A program made the position numbers and the translations under genes. Below, piece after piece: positions 1 to 8,603 of a stretch of DNA of 64,000 nucleotides. The notes beneath the pieces were generated by a model. That model was not told the origin of the DNA. It searched no databases and saw only the letters and a list, made by a program, of their open reading frames with translations. The stretch is from an uncultured Marvinbryantia sp. (lineage in GTDB: Bacteria > Bacillota > Clostridia > Lachnospirales > Lachnospiraceae). Position 1 is the stretch's first letter. Each line of letters opens with the position of its first letter. Location of the stretch: NCBI RefSeq assembly GCF_905201705.1, contig NZ_CAJKOX010000017.1, forward strand, positions 16,222 through 80,221, read 5' to 3'.

Positions 1-1
1 A

Positions 2-19
2 ATCGGTTATGACAATCGG
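2..19. promoter_or_regulatory. Candidate operator shared with the site at 903-920
   Basis: The 18 bases here (core CGGTTAT-G-ACAA) match 14 of 18 positions of a second copy just upstream of the alcohol dehydrogenase gene. The two copies precede two adjacent genes of likely related function, so a common regulator site is possible. The regulator is unknown; the LysR gene at 10040 is one candidate. This is inference from similarity alone. Confidence 0.3.
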
Positions 20-134
20 TTCAAACAAACGTATCTTAGCACAAAAACAGTAAAATTGCAAGGGTAAGGAGTGATACATCCTAACAATGAAAAAGTTTTG
101 ACAAATTTTACAAGATAGGGAGGTTTTGAGTAAT

Positions 135-881
135 ATGGATACAGAAAAAAGAATGCAAAAATTATTTGCAGGAGTCTCATCAGATTTAAGAAAGACAGAT
201 CCCGAATTTGCAGAGATCATTGCAAATTTCTCTCAGGGAGAAGTAGCAGAGAAAAACAAACTAACGGAAAGGGAGCAGATGCTTTGCATCCTGTCCGCAT
301 TGCTCGGCTGCCAGGGAATGGGAGAATTTCGGAATATGCTCCATGCGGCGCTGAGTGCAGGAATTGATCCTGTTGCGATAAAAGAGGTTATCTATCAGGC
401 GACAGCCTATCTTGGAATTGGACGTACTTATGATTTCCTTCTGGCGGCAAACCAGATTATGGAGCAGCATGGGATCGATCTGCCGCTCGCACCGCAGGGG
501 ACTACAAACGAAAAGACCAGATTCGGAGACGGGCTTACAAAACAGATGGCGCTATTTGGGGAGGGTATGGCGAAACGGCAGACGGATGGACCTGTTCTTC
601 GCCGGAATATCAACCGATGGCTGGCGGATAACTGTTTCGGTGATTACTATACCCGGAACGGCCTGAACGATCAGGAGCGCGAAATGATCACATTCTGCTT
701 TATCCTCGCACAGGGCGGCTGTGAAAACCAGCTTCGCGGACATACGGCGGGAAATTTTGGAGTGGGCAATGATAAAGAAAAGCTTTACAGTGTTGTGGAG
801 CAGTGTATGCCGTATATTGGCTATCCCCGCAGCCTGAACGCTATGAACATAATAGATGAAGTATCAAAATCTGCTGACTGA
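135..881 (+). CDS. Carboxymuconolactone decarboxylase (CMD/AhpD-like) family protein
   Basis: The protein has about 248 residues and two CMD-like halves: residues about 40-105 with a helical EFRNMLHAAL...EVIYQATAYLG segment, and about 170-240 with REMITFCFILAQGG. The family includes gamma-carboxymuconolactone decarboxylase and AhpD-like alkylhydroperoxidases, but most anaerobe members have no assigned substrate. I see no clear AhpD-type CxxC, so a peroxidase role is not supported. A GGGAGG site at 118-123 lies 11 bases before ATG 135. An in-frame TTG at 126 is only 2 bases from that site and is less likely. It is followed by an alcohol dehydrogenase and other redox genes on the same strand, which suggests a shared role in reductive metabolism. 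Confidence 0.8.
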   Translation: MDTEKRMQKLFAGVSSDLRKTDPEFAEIIANFSQGEVAEKNKLTEREQMLCILSALLGCQGMGEFRNMLHAALSAGIDPVAIKEVIYQATAYLGIGRTYDFLLAANQIMEQHGIDLPLAPQGTTNEKTRFGDGLTKQMALFGEGMAKRQTDGPVLRRNINRWLADNCFGDYYTRNGLNDQEREMITFCFILAQGGCENQLRGHTAGNFGVGNDKEKLYSVVEQCMPYIGYPRSLNAMNIIDEVSKSAD

Positions 882-902
882 TAGCAACAACCGAAAAATA
901 TA

Positions 903-920
903 AGCGGTTATAACAAGCGT
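903..920. promoter_or_regulatory. Second copy of the candidate operator
   Basis: This 18-base stretch (core CGGTTAT-A-ACAA) lies 34 bases before the alcohol dehydrogenase start and resembles positions 2-19. A TATAAAA-like box overlaps its right side at 919-926, so a bound protein could affect transcription of the downstream gene. It is a similarity-based suggestion only. Confidence 0.3.
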
Positions 921-953
921 ATAAAAGATTGAAATCATAGGAGGCATTTTACG

Positions 954-2099
954 ATGAACAAATTTACATTTTCTTACCCCACAAAAGTTTATTTTGGAGA
1001 AAGGAGCGCCATGCAGGCACTTCAGGCAGAGCTTGGAAAAGTTGGCGAAAACGTGATGCTGGCGTATGGCGGCGGTTCCATAAAAAAGAACGGAGTTTAC
1101 GATGAGATGCGAGCTCTGCTTACCCAGGCGGGCAAAAAGGTGGTGGACTTCTCTGGAATTATGTCAAATCCAACCTATACAAAGGTGCAGGAAGGTGCTG
1201 CGCTGGTTAGGGAACAGCATGTGGACTTTATTCTGGCTGTCGGCGGAGGCAGCGTGATTGACTGCTGCAAGGTGATTTCCGCACAGGCGGTACTGGATGA
1301 AGATATCTGGGACATGGAGTATGGCAAGGGAAAATTTCCGACAGCGGGGATTCCGATGGGTGCGGTTGTGACGGCATCCGGAACCGGTGCGGAAATGAAC
1401 GCAGGAGCAGTCATCACTTACGAAGAAAAGAAATGGAAAGGCCCCATCTTTGGAACTGCAGCATCCTTTGCCGTTCTTGATCCGGCGTATACCATGTCGG
1501 TTCCGGCTATGCAGGTAATTTCCGGTGCTTTTGATACGTTGAGTCATGCAATGGAAACCTATCTGGGCACTTCCGATGAAGATAATGTATCGGACGATCT
1601 GGCGCTGGCGGTTATGAAAAATACGGTAGTCAATATGCGTCGTTTGCTGAAGGATATTAATGATCGTCAGGCAAGAAGCAATCTGATGTGGGATTCGGCG
1701 ATGGCAGAAAACGGGATTTTAAAATGTGGACGCCTGACTGATTTTCAGGCACATCAGATCGAACACCAGCTTGGAGCCTATACGGACTGCAATCACGGGC
1801 AGGGACTTGCGGTGATCCAGCCAGTCTATTACCGGCATATCGTGAAAGATGCACCGGAAAAATTCACCCGGTTTGCAAAAGTGGTATTTGGTGTGGATAC
1901 CCCGGAGGCCGGTGTGGATGCTCTGGAAAACTTTATTAAAGAGTGTGGCCTTCCTGTGAAAATGAATCAGTTGAAATCCACGGTTGAAATTACTCCGGAG
2001 GTGCTGCGTCAGGTGGCGGATACCTGCAACATTATTAAATGTAATCCACGTCAGCTTGAACGGGAAGAGGTTTATCAGATTCTCCTGGAATGTATGTAA
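954..2099 (+). CDS. Iron-containing alcohol dehydrogenase (group III)
   Basis: This 381-residue protein matches the butanol dehydrogenase/YqhD type of NAD(P)H-dependent alcohol dehydrogenase, which interconverts aldehydes and alcohols in the cytoplasm. It opens with FSYPTKVYFGE, has the nucleotide-binding GGGSVIDCCK segment near residue 98, and a GTGAEMN motif. The likely metal ligands lie in FDTLSH, HQIEHQLG and DCNHGQG. Length is normal for the family. An AGGAGG site lies just before the ATG. It is paralogous to the enzyme at 14891-16060. The next gene starts only 14 bases after the stop, so the two are probably cotranscribed. The physiological substrate cannot be told from sequence. Confidence 0.9.
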   Translation: MNKFTFSYPTKVYFGERSAMQALQAELGKVGENVMLAYGGGSIKKNGVYDEMRALLTQAGKKVVDFSGIMSNPTYTKVQEGAALVREQHVDFILAVGGGSVIDCCKVISAQAVLDEDIWDMEYGKGKFPTAGIPMGAVVTASGTGAEMNAGAVITYEEKKWKGPIFGTAASFAVLDPAYTMSVPAMQVISGAFDTLSHAMETYLGTSDEDNVSDDLALAVMKNTVVNMRRLLKDINDRQARSNLMWDSAMAENGILKCGRLTDFQAHQIEHQLGAYTDCNHGQGLAVIQPVYYRHIVKDAPEKFTRFAKVVFGVDTPEAGVDALENFIKECGLPVKMNQLKSTVEITPEVLRQVADTCNIIKCNPRQLEREEVYQILLECM

Positions 2100-2113
2100 G
2101 GGAGGGAAAACAG

Positions 2114-2824
2114 ATGGAAAGACCATACACCATATGTCATATATTAAGTGCACTGGATGGAAAAATTACCGGGGCATTTATGGGAACAGAAGCTGCCGGA
2201 ACGGTAAGCGGGGAATATGCCCGTATCCGTTCCGAATATCAGGCGGATGCATGGCTTTACGGAACGGTAACAACAAAGGAATTTACAGGAAACCGTAAAC
2301 CGGAGCCTGATCCGGGGGAAAAGGTTCCTGACGGTGATTTTGTGGCAGAAGATCATGCTGCACTCTACTATGTTTCAGTGGATACACAGGGAGAGATCGG
2401 TTGGGAATCGGGGACCTTTTGTAAACCGGGGAGACCGGATGCTCATGTGATTGAAGTCCTGACGGAGCAGACACCGGCAGCTTACAGAGCTTATCTTCGC
2501 AGGCACGGCGTATCCTATATTCTGGCCGGTTCGAAAATGCTGGATGGCAGACTGGCTTTGGAAAAGTTATATCAGTTATTCGGGATCGGCACGCTGCTGA
2601 TCTGCGGCGGAGGCACGATTAACTGGACATTCCTGCAGCAGGGTGTGGTGGATGAACTGAGTCTTTTGCTTGCCCCCGTTGCGGATGGAAATCCGGATTC
2701 TGTTACCGTATTTGAAAAATCGGCGCTGCTTCCGCCCGGTGAACCGGCTGCTTTCCGTCTGAAAAATATAGAACGGCTGAAAGGCGATGGAGTCCGGCTG
2801 GTATATACGGTAACTGGCAGGTAA
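2114..2824 (+). CDS. RibD C-terminal/dihydrofolate reductase-like reductase
   Basis: The 236-residue protein has the RibD_C fold signature: an N-terminal ICHILSALDGKITG segment, YILAGSKMLDGRLALEKL in the middle, and LLICGGGTINWTFLQQGVVDELSLLLAPV near residue 160-190. RibD_C proteins reduce a pteridine- or pyrimidine-type substrate with NADPH. No deaminase domain and no other riboflavin genes are present, so a role in riboflavin synthesis is doubtful. A GGGAGG site at about 2100-2105 fits the ATG at 2114. An in-frame ATG at 2090 would overlap the preceding gene and lacks a ribosome site. Confidence 0.8.
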   Translation: MERPYTICHILSALDGKITGAFMGTEAAGTVSGEYARIRSEYQADAWLYGTVTTKEFTGNRKPEPDPGEKVPDGDFVAEDHAALYYVSVDTQGEIGWESGTFCKPGRPDAHVIEVLTEQTPAAYRAYLRRHGVSYILAGSKMLDGRLALEKLYQLFGIGTLLICGGGTINWTFLQQGVVDELSLLLAPVADGNPDSVTVFEKSALLPPGEPAAFRLKNIERLKGDGVRLVYTVTGR

Positions 2825-2908
2825 CAGGAGGAAGAAAACTACCAGAAAGCGTTACAGCCCGGATTTTTTGGTATTGTATTAATATAGAACAAACGAGGAG
2901 GAAATACA

Positions 2909-3592
2909 ATGAAAGCAAAAAGAATGTTTGGAATAGTTGTGGTGATAGCGCTGCTTATGTTTGCATTAACAGCTTGCGGCAACAGCAGTACTTCTGCAAG
3001 CAACTTATCTGCTGAAAAGGAAACGGAAACGTCTGCAGAGACGTCGCAGATGGAACAGGCAGAAGAAGCATCCGGAACGGAAATGGCAGAAACATCGGAG
3101 AAAGCAGCGGAATCGGGTATAGAAAATGCGGCTGTGGACGGCAGAAAGATTCTGGTCGCATATTTTTCTCATACGGGAAATACGGAGGAAGTAGCACAGA
3201 TAATCGCAGATTATACAGGCGGTGATTTGGCAGAAATTCAGAGAGCAGAGGAATATGGCGATTTAGAGGAAGAGGCTGAAGCAGAAATTCTGAATGGCGT
3301 ACAACCGGAGATTACCGTATCTGTGGACAGCATTGCGGAGTATGATACCGTGTTTGTGGGGTATCCCATCTGGTGGGATGAAGCACCGGCTATGATTGCC
3401 ACCTTCCTTGCAGACAATGATTTTTCCGGCAAAACAATCATTCCTTTCTGCACCAGTGCAAGCGATGACATAGGAAACAGCCTTCATATTTTCAGTGAGC
3501 TTTGCCCGGATGCGGAGATTGCGGAGGGACTAACCGCAAATGATCTGGATGATATTGAACCCTGGATACAGAGACTTGGGATCATGGAATAG
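2909..3592 (+). CDS. Flavodoxin-domain lipoprotein
   Basis: The first 22 residues form a lipoprotein signal ending in LTAC, so the mature protein is anchored outside the membrane. A Ser/Thr/Glu-rich linker follows to about residue 70. The flavodoxin domain starts with ILVAYFSHTGNTEEVAQ, whose S/T-x-T-G-N-T loop binds FMN phosphate, and continues with VFVGYPIWWDEAP. Surface flavodoxins of this type occur in anaerobic Firmicutes and probably carry electrons outside the cell; the partner is not known. It lies in a run with a second flavodoxin lipoprotein and a DUF4405 membrane protein. Confidence 0.85.
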   Translation: MKAKRMFGIVVVIALLMFALTACGNSSTSASNLSAEKETETSAETSQMEQAEEASGTEMAETSEKAAESGIENAAVDGRKILVAYFSHTGNTEEVAQIIADYTGGDLAEIQRAEEYGDLEEEAEAEILNGVQPEITVSVDSIAEYDTVFVGYPIWWDEAPAMIATFLADNDFSGKTIIPFCTSASDDIGNSLHIFSELCPDAEIAEGLTANDLDDIEPWIQRLGIME

Positions 3593-3605
3593 AAGGAGAA
3601 GACTT

Positions 3606-3734
3606 ATGCAAAGGAAATGTTTTCGGGCAGGACTGCTGTTGCTCATGGCGGCTGCTCTGACAGGATGCGGGACTGGCAGGCAGCTTACCAGATGGGGAAA
3701 AGCGTCTGTTGACATAGATCACGATAAAAAGTAA
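3606..3734 (+). CDS. Very small lipoprotein (42 residues)
   Basis: This short open frame lies between the two flavodoxin lipoproteins, 13 bases after the first stop and 14 before the second start. It has its own AGAAGGAGA site before ATG 3606. It encodes a classic signal peptide with an LTGC lipobox (Cys at residue 21), then only about 21 polar residues. It may be a true small lipoprotein or the surviving 5' end of a decayed third flavodoxin lipoprotein gene. I cannot distinguish these. Confidence 0.55.
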   Translation: MQRKCFRAGLLLLMAAALTGCGTGRQLTRWGKASVDIDHDKK

Positions 3735-3748
3735 AGGAGCGAAATTCT

Positions 3749-4534
3749 ATGAAAAAAATAACAGCCATACTTCTTTCCGCGCTGCTGGTTCTTTCTCTGG
3801 CGGGCTGTGGAAATAATAGTCAGAATACAGCAGGGGATGTATCGACGGAGACAGAAACGGCGGCTTTGGCAATGGAATCCGGTGACGGCGGTACAAAAGA
3901 AAGCACAGAGGAATCAGCGGATGCTGAAACAACAAACAATGGAACGGAGAATACTGAAGCTCCGGGGACAGCGGATGCCGGAAACGGTAATATTCTGATC
4001 GCGTATTTTTCCGTTATGGAAACGGACGGTGTGGATACCGTAGCCAGTGCGAGCCGTGTGGCAGTGGAAGGCGAGGTTTTGGGAAATAACCAGTACATTG
4101 CTCAGATCATTCAGCGTGAAACGGGCGGCGATCTGTTTTCCATCGAAACAGTGCAGGATTATCCGACAACGCATGATCCTCTCCTGGAGTTTGCTTATAA
4201 TGAAAAAGCAGATAACGCAAGACCGGAGCTTGCGACGAAGATTGAAAATCCCGACAGCTATGATGTGATTTTCCTGGGTTATCCGAACTGGAACGCTGAT
4301 CTGCCAATGCCGCTCTACACATTCCTTGAGGAATATGATTTCAGCGGAAAAACCATTATTCCGTTTACTACCCACGGCGGAAGCGGATTTTCCAGAACCA
4401 TTCAGACGATTTCGGAATTGCAGCCGAACGCAACGGTTATTTCTGATGGGCTTTCTATTTCCCGAAACAGTGTCGCGGGAGCAGAAAACGAGGTTGTAAA
4501 TTGGGTCAATGGGCTGAATTTGAACGCGGAATGA
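3749..4534 (+). CDS. Flavodoxin-domain lipoprotein, second copy
   Basis: The signal peptide ends in a LAGC lipobox, followed by a Thr/Glu/Ala-rich linker to about residue 75. The flavodoxin-like domain starts ILIAYFSVMETDGVD and has VIFLGYPNWNADLPMPLYTFLEEYDFSGKTIIPF. The FMN-phosphate loop is altered: the usual T-G-N-T is replaced by an insert (METDGVDTVASASR). This is common in the longer flavodoxin_4 type and may change cofactor use. It shares architecture with the protein at 2909-3592 and probably acts with it at the cell surface. Confidence 0.83.
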   Translation: MKKITAILLSALLVLSLAGCGNNSQNTAGDVSTETETAALAMESGDGGTKESTEESADAETTNNGTENTEAPGTADAGNGNILIAYFSVMETDGVDTVASASRVAVEGEVLGNNQYIAQIIQRETGGDLFSIETVQDYPTTHDPLLEFAYNEKADNARPELATKIENPDSYDVIFLGYPNWNADLPMPLYTFLEEYDFSGKTIIPFTTHGGSGFSRTIQTISELQPNATVISDGLSISRNSVAGAENEVVNWVNGLNLNAE

Positions 4535-4561
4535 GATTCTGCGTTCATGAGAAAGTAGCAA

Positions 4562-4638
4562 AGCGGATTCCGAATATCCGCTGATTGAGTAACAATAACA
4601 GGTAAGGGCCTGCCCGTGGGTTAACAGGCAGGCGCTTA
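4562..4638 (+). other. Two hairpins between flavodoxin and DUF4405 genes
   Basis: The first hairpin (4562-4582) has a 7-bp stem, AGCGGAT with ATCCGCT. The second (4603-4638) has a 7-bp GC-rich stem, GCCTGCC with GGCAGGC, extended by TAAG with CTTA across one mismatch. Neither is followed by a convincing T run, so they may be a weak terminator, a processing site or an attenuator for the next gene. Confidence 0.4.
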
Positions 4639-4663
4639 TCTGTAAATGGGAGGAATGTTTCTG

Positions 4664-5341
4664 ATGAAGAAAAAATTTATATGTAAAATCGTCATTGATA
4701 TGATTATGACAGTATTGTTGCTGTTTTTAATGGCGCGGCAGCTCACCGGAGATTCCGCCCATGAATGGCTTGGTGCAGCTATGCTGATCTTGTGGATTGC
4801 CCATCATATTTTGAACCGGAGCTGGTACAGCCATCTTTTCAAAGGAAAATATACGCCTGTACGCATTTTTCAGACCGTGATAAACTTTGCTGTGTTACTT
4901 TCCATGCTCGGTTTAATGGTAAGCGGGATCATACTTTCCAGAGAAGTTTTTGCTTTCCTGCCGATTCACGGAGGGATCGCTCTGGCAAGGCAATTACATG
5001 TGCTTTCCGCATTTTGGGGATTTGTGCTGATGGCTCTGCATCTCGGCCTGCACTGGAATATGATCCTGGGCATGGTGCGCAAAGCTGCCGGACCGGTTTC
5101 TTCCAAACCGCTGCGAATACTTCTGCGTATTGCTGCGGTCCTGGTTGCCGGATATGGGTTTTATGCTTTCCTGAAAAATCAATTTCTATCCTATATGTTT
5201 TTGACATCTTCCTTTGTGTTCTTTGATTTTGAAAGACCCGTTCTGCTCTTTTTTACAGAGTATCTCGCTATCATGGGCCTGTTTATTTTTCTGGCACATT
5301 ATGCTTCCAGGGGAATTCAAAAGCTGACCGGAAGGAGATGA
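4664..5341 (+). CDS. DUF4405 / cytochrome b-like integral membrane protein
   Basis: The 225-residue protein has about five to six predicted membrane segments. His residues in or near helices (AHHILNRSW, ARQLHVLSAFWG, ALHLGLHW) resemble the paired heme-ligand pattern of the cytochrome b561/ferric-reductase-like DUF4405 family. Such proteins may pass electrons across the membrane, and two extracytoplasmic flavodoxins are encoded just upstream, so a small electron-transfer chain is plausible but unproven. The GGGAGG at 4648-4653 favours ATG 4664. In-frame ATGs at 4646 and 4655 overlap or abut that site. Confidence 0.75.
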   Translation: MKKKFICKIVIDMIMTVLLLFLMARQLTGDSAHEWLGAAMLILWIAHHILNRSWYSHLFKGKYTPVRIFQTVINFAVLLSMLGLMVSGIILSREVFAFLPIHGGIALARQLHVLSAFWGFVLMALHLGLHWNMILGMVRKAAGPVSSKPLRILLRIAAVLVAGYGFYAFLKNQFLSYMFLTSSFVFFDFERPVLLFFTEYLAIMGLFIFLAHYASRGIQKLTGRR

Positions 5342-5359
5342 ACACATACCTTATCTTTT

Positions 5360-6586
5360 TCAGATTAAGTTACAGGGAATGAAACAGTTTTTGGCATCGA
5401 TCGGAATGACTTCCTCACACATGCAGATAATACCACCGCTCCCGCGTTCCAGATTTACCTTGTCAAGCAGTTCATATTTTTTGACTTCCCGCCGGTCAGG
5501 GTTTGCGGATTTTTTGATTTCCAGCGGATGGATCACGCCATTTTGCTCCACAAACACGTCAATCTCTTTTGCATTGGAATCCCGGTAATAGGTCAGGTTG
5601 GCTTTAGTGGGCGCATAAGCAAAATTTTTGACCAGTTCAATTACTACATAGTTTTCAAAGTAATGTCCGCTGGCCGCCCCGTTCATCAAAGTGTCCCTGG
5701 TAAGCCACATGGACAGATACGCGCACAAGCCCGTATCGCAAAAATACAGCTTTGGTGTTTTGGTAAGACGTTTCAGTTCGTTGTTGGCATAAGGCGGCAG
5801 CAGATAGATAATACCTAATCCTTGCAGAAGACGTAACCATTCTTTTGCTGTTGGCTGTGATATTTCCGCTGCATCTGCCAGAGTCTTATAATTAACCTGT
5901 TCTGCTACCAGGGCAGCACAGGCATTCAGAAATTTACGGAAGCGGATTGTATCCGTAATGCCACCTTCTTCGGAAACATCCCGCATGAGATAGGTTTCAA
6001 TATAGGAATTAAAATATTCCTGCCTTTGCTCCGCATCTGCCAGTAACGCATCCGGCATACCTCCGCGCCAGATATGTTCAAATACATCTACAATGTCATT
6101 CTTTTTTGTGAGAGACTGTCTTTGCAGAAAACAGGGGAGTGAAAAATCCAGCTCATTAGGAAAAACCAGTCCTTCCACCTCATTTTTTGACAGGCTGTAA
6201 AGTTCCAGAATCCCAATTCTTCCTGCCAGCGTTTCACGAATATTTTTCATCGTCTTGTATTGCTGCGATCCGGTCAGCCAGAACAATCCCCGTTCTTCGC
6301 TTTCGTCACACATGATCTTGATCTGCCCGAACAGCTCTGGCGCCTTTTGTATTTCGTCAATAATAATCGGCGGTTTATAGGTCTGAAAAAACAACACAGG
6401 GTCAGATTTTGCAAGTGCCCGCGCCATTGTGTTGTCCATAGAAACATAAGTGCGCTTTTGCTCCGCGGCCAGGTGCTTTAGCATAGTTGTCTTTCCAACC
6501 TGTCTTGCGCCTGTTACAAGAACCGCCTTAAAAAAAGAGCTCATGTGTAAAAATTTGCGCTCCAATGCGCGTTCCAGGTATTTCAT
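5360..6586 (-). CDS. AAA-family ATPase with DUF4143 C-terminal domain
   Basis: This 408-residue protein has Walker A at residues 26-34 (GARQVGKTT) and a Walker B-like PPIIIDEIQKAP near residue 75. A winged-helix-like region follows (LADAAEISQPTAKEWLRLLQGLGIIY), then the DUF4143 nuclease-like end with YRDSNAKEIDVFVEQNG...PLEIKKS. This is the widespread ATP-binding AAA_14/DUF4143 type. Its function is unresolved and it often occurs singly in accessory DNA. It is the only minus-strand gene in the first 19 kb and converges with the DUF4405 gene. A 16-bp dyad lies just before its start. Confidence 0.85.
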   Translation of the reverse strand: MKYLERALERKFLHMSSFFKAVLVTGARQVGKTTMLKHLAAEQKRTYVSMDNTMARALAKSDPVLFFQTYKPPIIIDEIQKAPELFGQIKIMCDESEERGLFWLTGSQQYKTMKNIRETLAGRIGILELYSLSKNEVEGLVFPNELDFSLPCFLQRQSLTKKNDIVDVFEHIWRGGMPDALLADAEQRQEYFNSYIETYLMRDVSEEGGITDTIRFRKFLNACAALVAEQVNYKTLADAAEISQPTAKEWLRLLQGLGIIYLLPPYANNELKRLTKTPKLYFCDTGLCAYLSMWLTRDTLMNGAASGHYFENYVVIELVKNFAYAPTKANLTYYRDSNAKEIDVFVEQNGVIHPLEIKKSANPDRREVKKYELLDKVNLERGSGGIICMCEEVIPIDAKNCFIPCNLI

Positions 6587-6610
6587 TACGCATCCCTCTT
6601 TTATGAAAAT

Positions 6611-6626
6611 ATAAAGTATACTTTAT
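6611..6626 (-). promoter_or_regulatory. 16-bp perfect dyad upstream of the AAA ATPase gene
   Basis: ATAAAGTATACTTTAT is a perfect palindrome 25 bases before the minus-strand start codon. Its position fits an operator overlapping the promoter. AT-rich dyads can arise by chance, so confidence is modest. Confidence 0.35.
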
Positions 6627-6778
6627 TTTATCCTAAATATTAGCATCGGTCAACCATCCTGAAAAAAATTTTTAATAGTAATATATACCTGAAAGCACCC
6701 TCCTATACAGACAGAGAGACAAATTTTTTGCCGCAGTTTATCCTGGCGTGATTTATTGCTGTTATACTGAATCATATA

Positions 6779-6787
6779 TGATACAAT
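6779..6787 (+). promoter_or_regulatory. Extended -10 promoter for the OmpR-type regulator
   Basis: TG-A-TACAAT forms an extended -10 box 30 bases before the start codon. It is overlapped by a 12-bp palindrome (ATCATATATGAT, 6771-6782) that could be an autoregulatory site. No good -35 box is seen. Confidence 0.4.
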
Positions 6788-6816
6788 GTTGTTATTGGAT
6801 TTTAGGAGGTAGAAAT

Positions 6817-7494
6817 ATGTTTAATATCCTCATTGTAGAAGATAACGCCGATATGCGGGAACTTTTTTGTACGGTTTTGTCTGACAGCGGTTATCACTGC
6901 ATCCCGGCTGCAGACGGTCTGGATGCCCTGGAGATCATGGACAAGGAATATATTGATCTGATCGTGGCGGATATCATGATGCCGGGAATGGACGGTTATG
7001 AACTGACCAAAACACTGCGGGACGCCAAATGTGAAATTCCCATTCTAATGGTGACTGCCAAAGATCAGTTTGACGATATGCAGCGGGGATTTCGGGCCGG
7101 AACGGATGACTACATGATCAAGCCCATCAATGTCAAAGAAATGGTGCTGCGGGTCGAAGCACTGCTGCGCCGGGCAAAAATCTCGATCGACAAAAGAATC
7201 GTGGTTGGCTCCACGGTATTGGATTATGATGCTCTGACAGTAACGATCCACGGACAGGAAACAATCCTGCCCCAGAAAGAGTTTTATTTACTTTACAAGC
7301 TTCTTTCCTATCCAAATAAAATTTTCACCCGACCCCAGCTTATGGATGAAATCTGGGGTATGCTCTCAGAAACGGATGAGCGAACGGTGAATACTCACAT
7401 CAACCGGCTGCGGGATCGTTTTGCAGACTGCGACGATTTTGAGATCGTGACGGTACGGGGACTTGGCTATAAGGCGGTGAAGAAAGTTGAGTAA
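6817..7494 (+). CDS. OmpR/PhoB-family response regulator
   Basis: The receiver domain covers residues 1-118, with acidic residues E8-D9, phosphoacceptor D52 (VADIMMPGMDG) and K104-P (MIKPI). A winged-helix DNA-binding domain follows at about 125-225, with TRPQLMDEIWG and RTVNTHINRLRDRF, ending GLGYKAVKK. The AGGAGG at 6804-6809 supports ATG 6817; a frame extending to 6748 lacks such a site. The gene overlaps the kinase gene by 8 bases. The target genes are unknown; the EFR1 ferredoxin gene downstream is a candidate. Confidence 0.92.
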   Translation: MFNILIVEDNADMRELFCTVLSDSGYHCIPAADGLDALEIMDKEYIDLIVADIMMPGMDGYELTKTLRDAKCEIPILMVTAKDQFDDMQRGFRAGTDDYMIKPINVKEMVLRVEALLRRAKISIDKRIVVGSTVLDYDALTVTIHGQETILPQKEFYLLYKLLSYPNKIFTRPQLMDEIWGMLSETDERTVNTHINRLRDRFADCDDFEIVTVRGLGYKAVKKVE

Positions 7495-8521
7495 AAAGAA
7501 GCATTCAAAGCTTTGGCTGTATTTCGCCGGAATTATCTTTGCAACGATTTTTGCTGTCTTTGTTTTAATTACAATCGTATTGTTTGCGTTGTATTGGATC
7601 AATCTGATTCAGATTGATCCCACAGCCAGACCTGTACCGATTGTTGTGTTTTTACTGGGCAGCATCCTGCTGGGAACAATTATTGCGCTGTTTGTCGGAA
7701 AATCGATGATCCGGCCAATTCAGAATATGTGTGATGCGTTTGACGAGCTTTCTAAGGGGAATTTTTCCGTCAAAATCCCGACAGACGCAAAAATTGCGGA
7801 GATCCGGGAAATGGCAGGGCGTTTTAATGCGATGACCCATGACCTGTCCCATATGGAAACCATGCGAAGCGATTTTGTGGCCAATGTATCCCACGAGTTC
7901 AAAACGCCTATTGCGGTCATTGAAGGGTATGCGACCTTGCTGCAAAATCCAAACCTGACACGGGAAAAACACGACCATTACGTAGAGATTATTTTGGATA
8001 ATTCCCGGCGTCTTTCCAATATGTCTGCCAATATTCTGACATTATCCAAACTGGAAAATCAGGAAATGATTGTAGATAACCGGGAGTTCCGGCTGGATGA
8101 GCAGATCAGAAAATCCATTCTGCTATTGGAAGGAAAGTGGTCTGCCAAAAACATAGAATTTGATATGGATCTGCCCAAACAGATGTATTATGGAAGTGAA
8201 CCGCTGCTGGCCCAGGTATGGAGCAATATCCTGGACAATGCCATCAAGCATGCCCCGGCAGACAGTGTGATCCATGTAAATATTCAGGAGGCGGACAAAA
8301 GGCTTACTGTCTCCATTACTGATCACGGAGACGGCATGACAGAGGAAGTTCAGAAGCATATTTTTGAAAAATTCTATCAGGGCGACAATTCCCGCAAGGC
8401 AGAAGGAAATGGGCTGGGTCTGTCATTGGTGAAGCGAATTGTTGAGCTTTGCAACGGCACCGTCTCTGTTCAAAGTATGCCTGGTCAGGGCGCAGCATTT
8501 TCCGTCACTTTGCCGTTGTAG
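7487..8521 (+). CDS. HAMP-containing sensor histidine kinase
   Basis: The 344-residue kinase starts at TTG inside the end of the regulator gene, which suggests translational coupling. Two membrane segments (about residues 12-40 and 51-72) enclose a very short extracytoplasmic loop, so sensing may occur in the membrane. A HAMP linker (75-125) is followed by phosphoacceptor H136 in VSHEFKTP. The N box (NILDNAIKHAP), G1 box (DHGDGM), F box (FEKFYQGD) and G2 box (GNGLGLSL) are all intact. It is the cognate kinase of the regulator at 6817-7494. Confidence 0.92.
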   Translation: MSKKKHSKLWLYFAGIIFATIFAVFVLITIVLFALYWINLIQIDPTARPVPIVVFLLGSILLGTIIALFVGKSMIRPIQNMCDAFDELSKGNFSVKIPTDAKIAEIREMAGRFNAMTHDLSHMETMRSDFVANVSHEFKTPIAVIEGYATLLQNPNLTREKHDHYVEIILDNSRRLSNMSANILTLSKLENQEMIVDNREFRLDEQIRKSILLLEGKWSAKNIEFDMDLPKQMYYGSEPLLAQVWSNILDNAIKHAPADSVIHVNIQEADKRLTVSITDHGDGMTEEVQKHIFEKFYQGDNSRKAEGNGLGLSLVKRIVELCNGTVSVQSMPGQGAAFSVTLPL

Positions 8522-8603
8522 TTTACCGTGAGTTGTCCTAACTGTGCTATATTTCTCCTAAAAGCATAATACAAGGTGCTTTCAATAACAGGAGGTCAAT
8601 GCT

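Noticed and set aside
98..126. TTGACA box before the first gene as a promoter
   Set aside because: No -10 lies 16-18 bases later, and the ribosome site overlaps that position.
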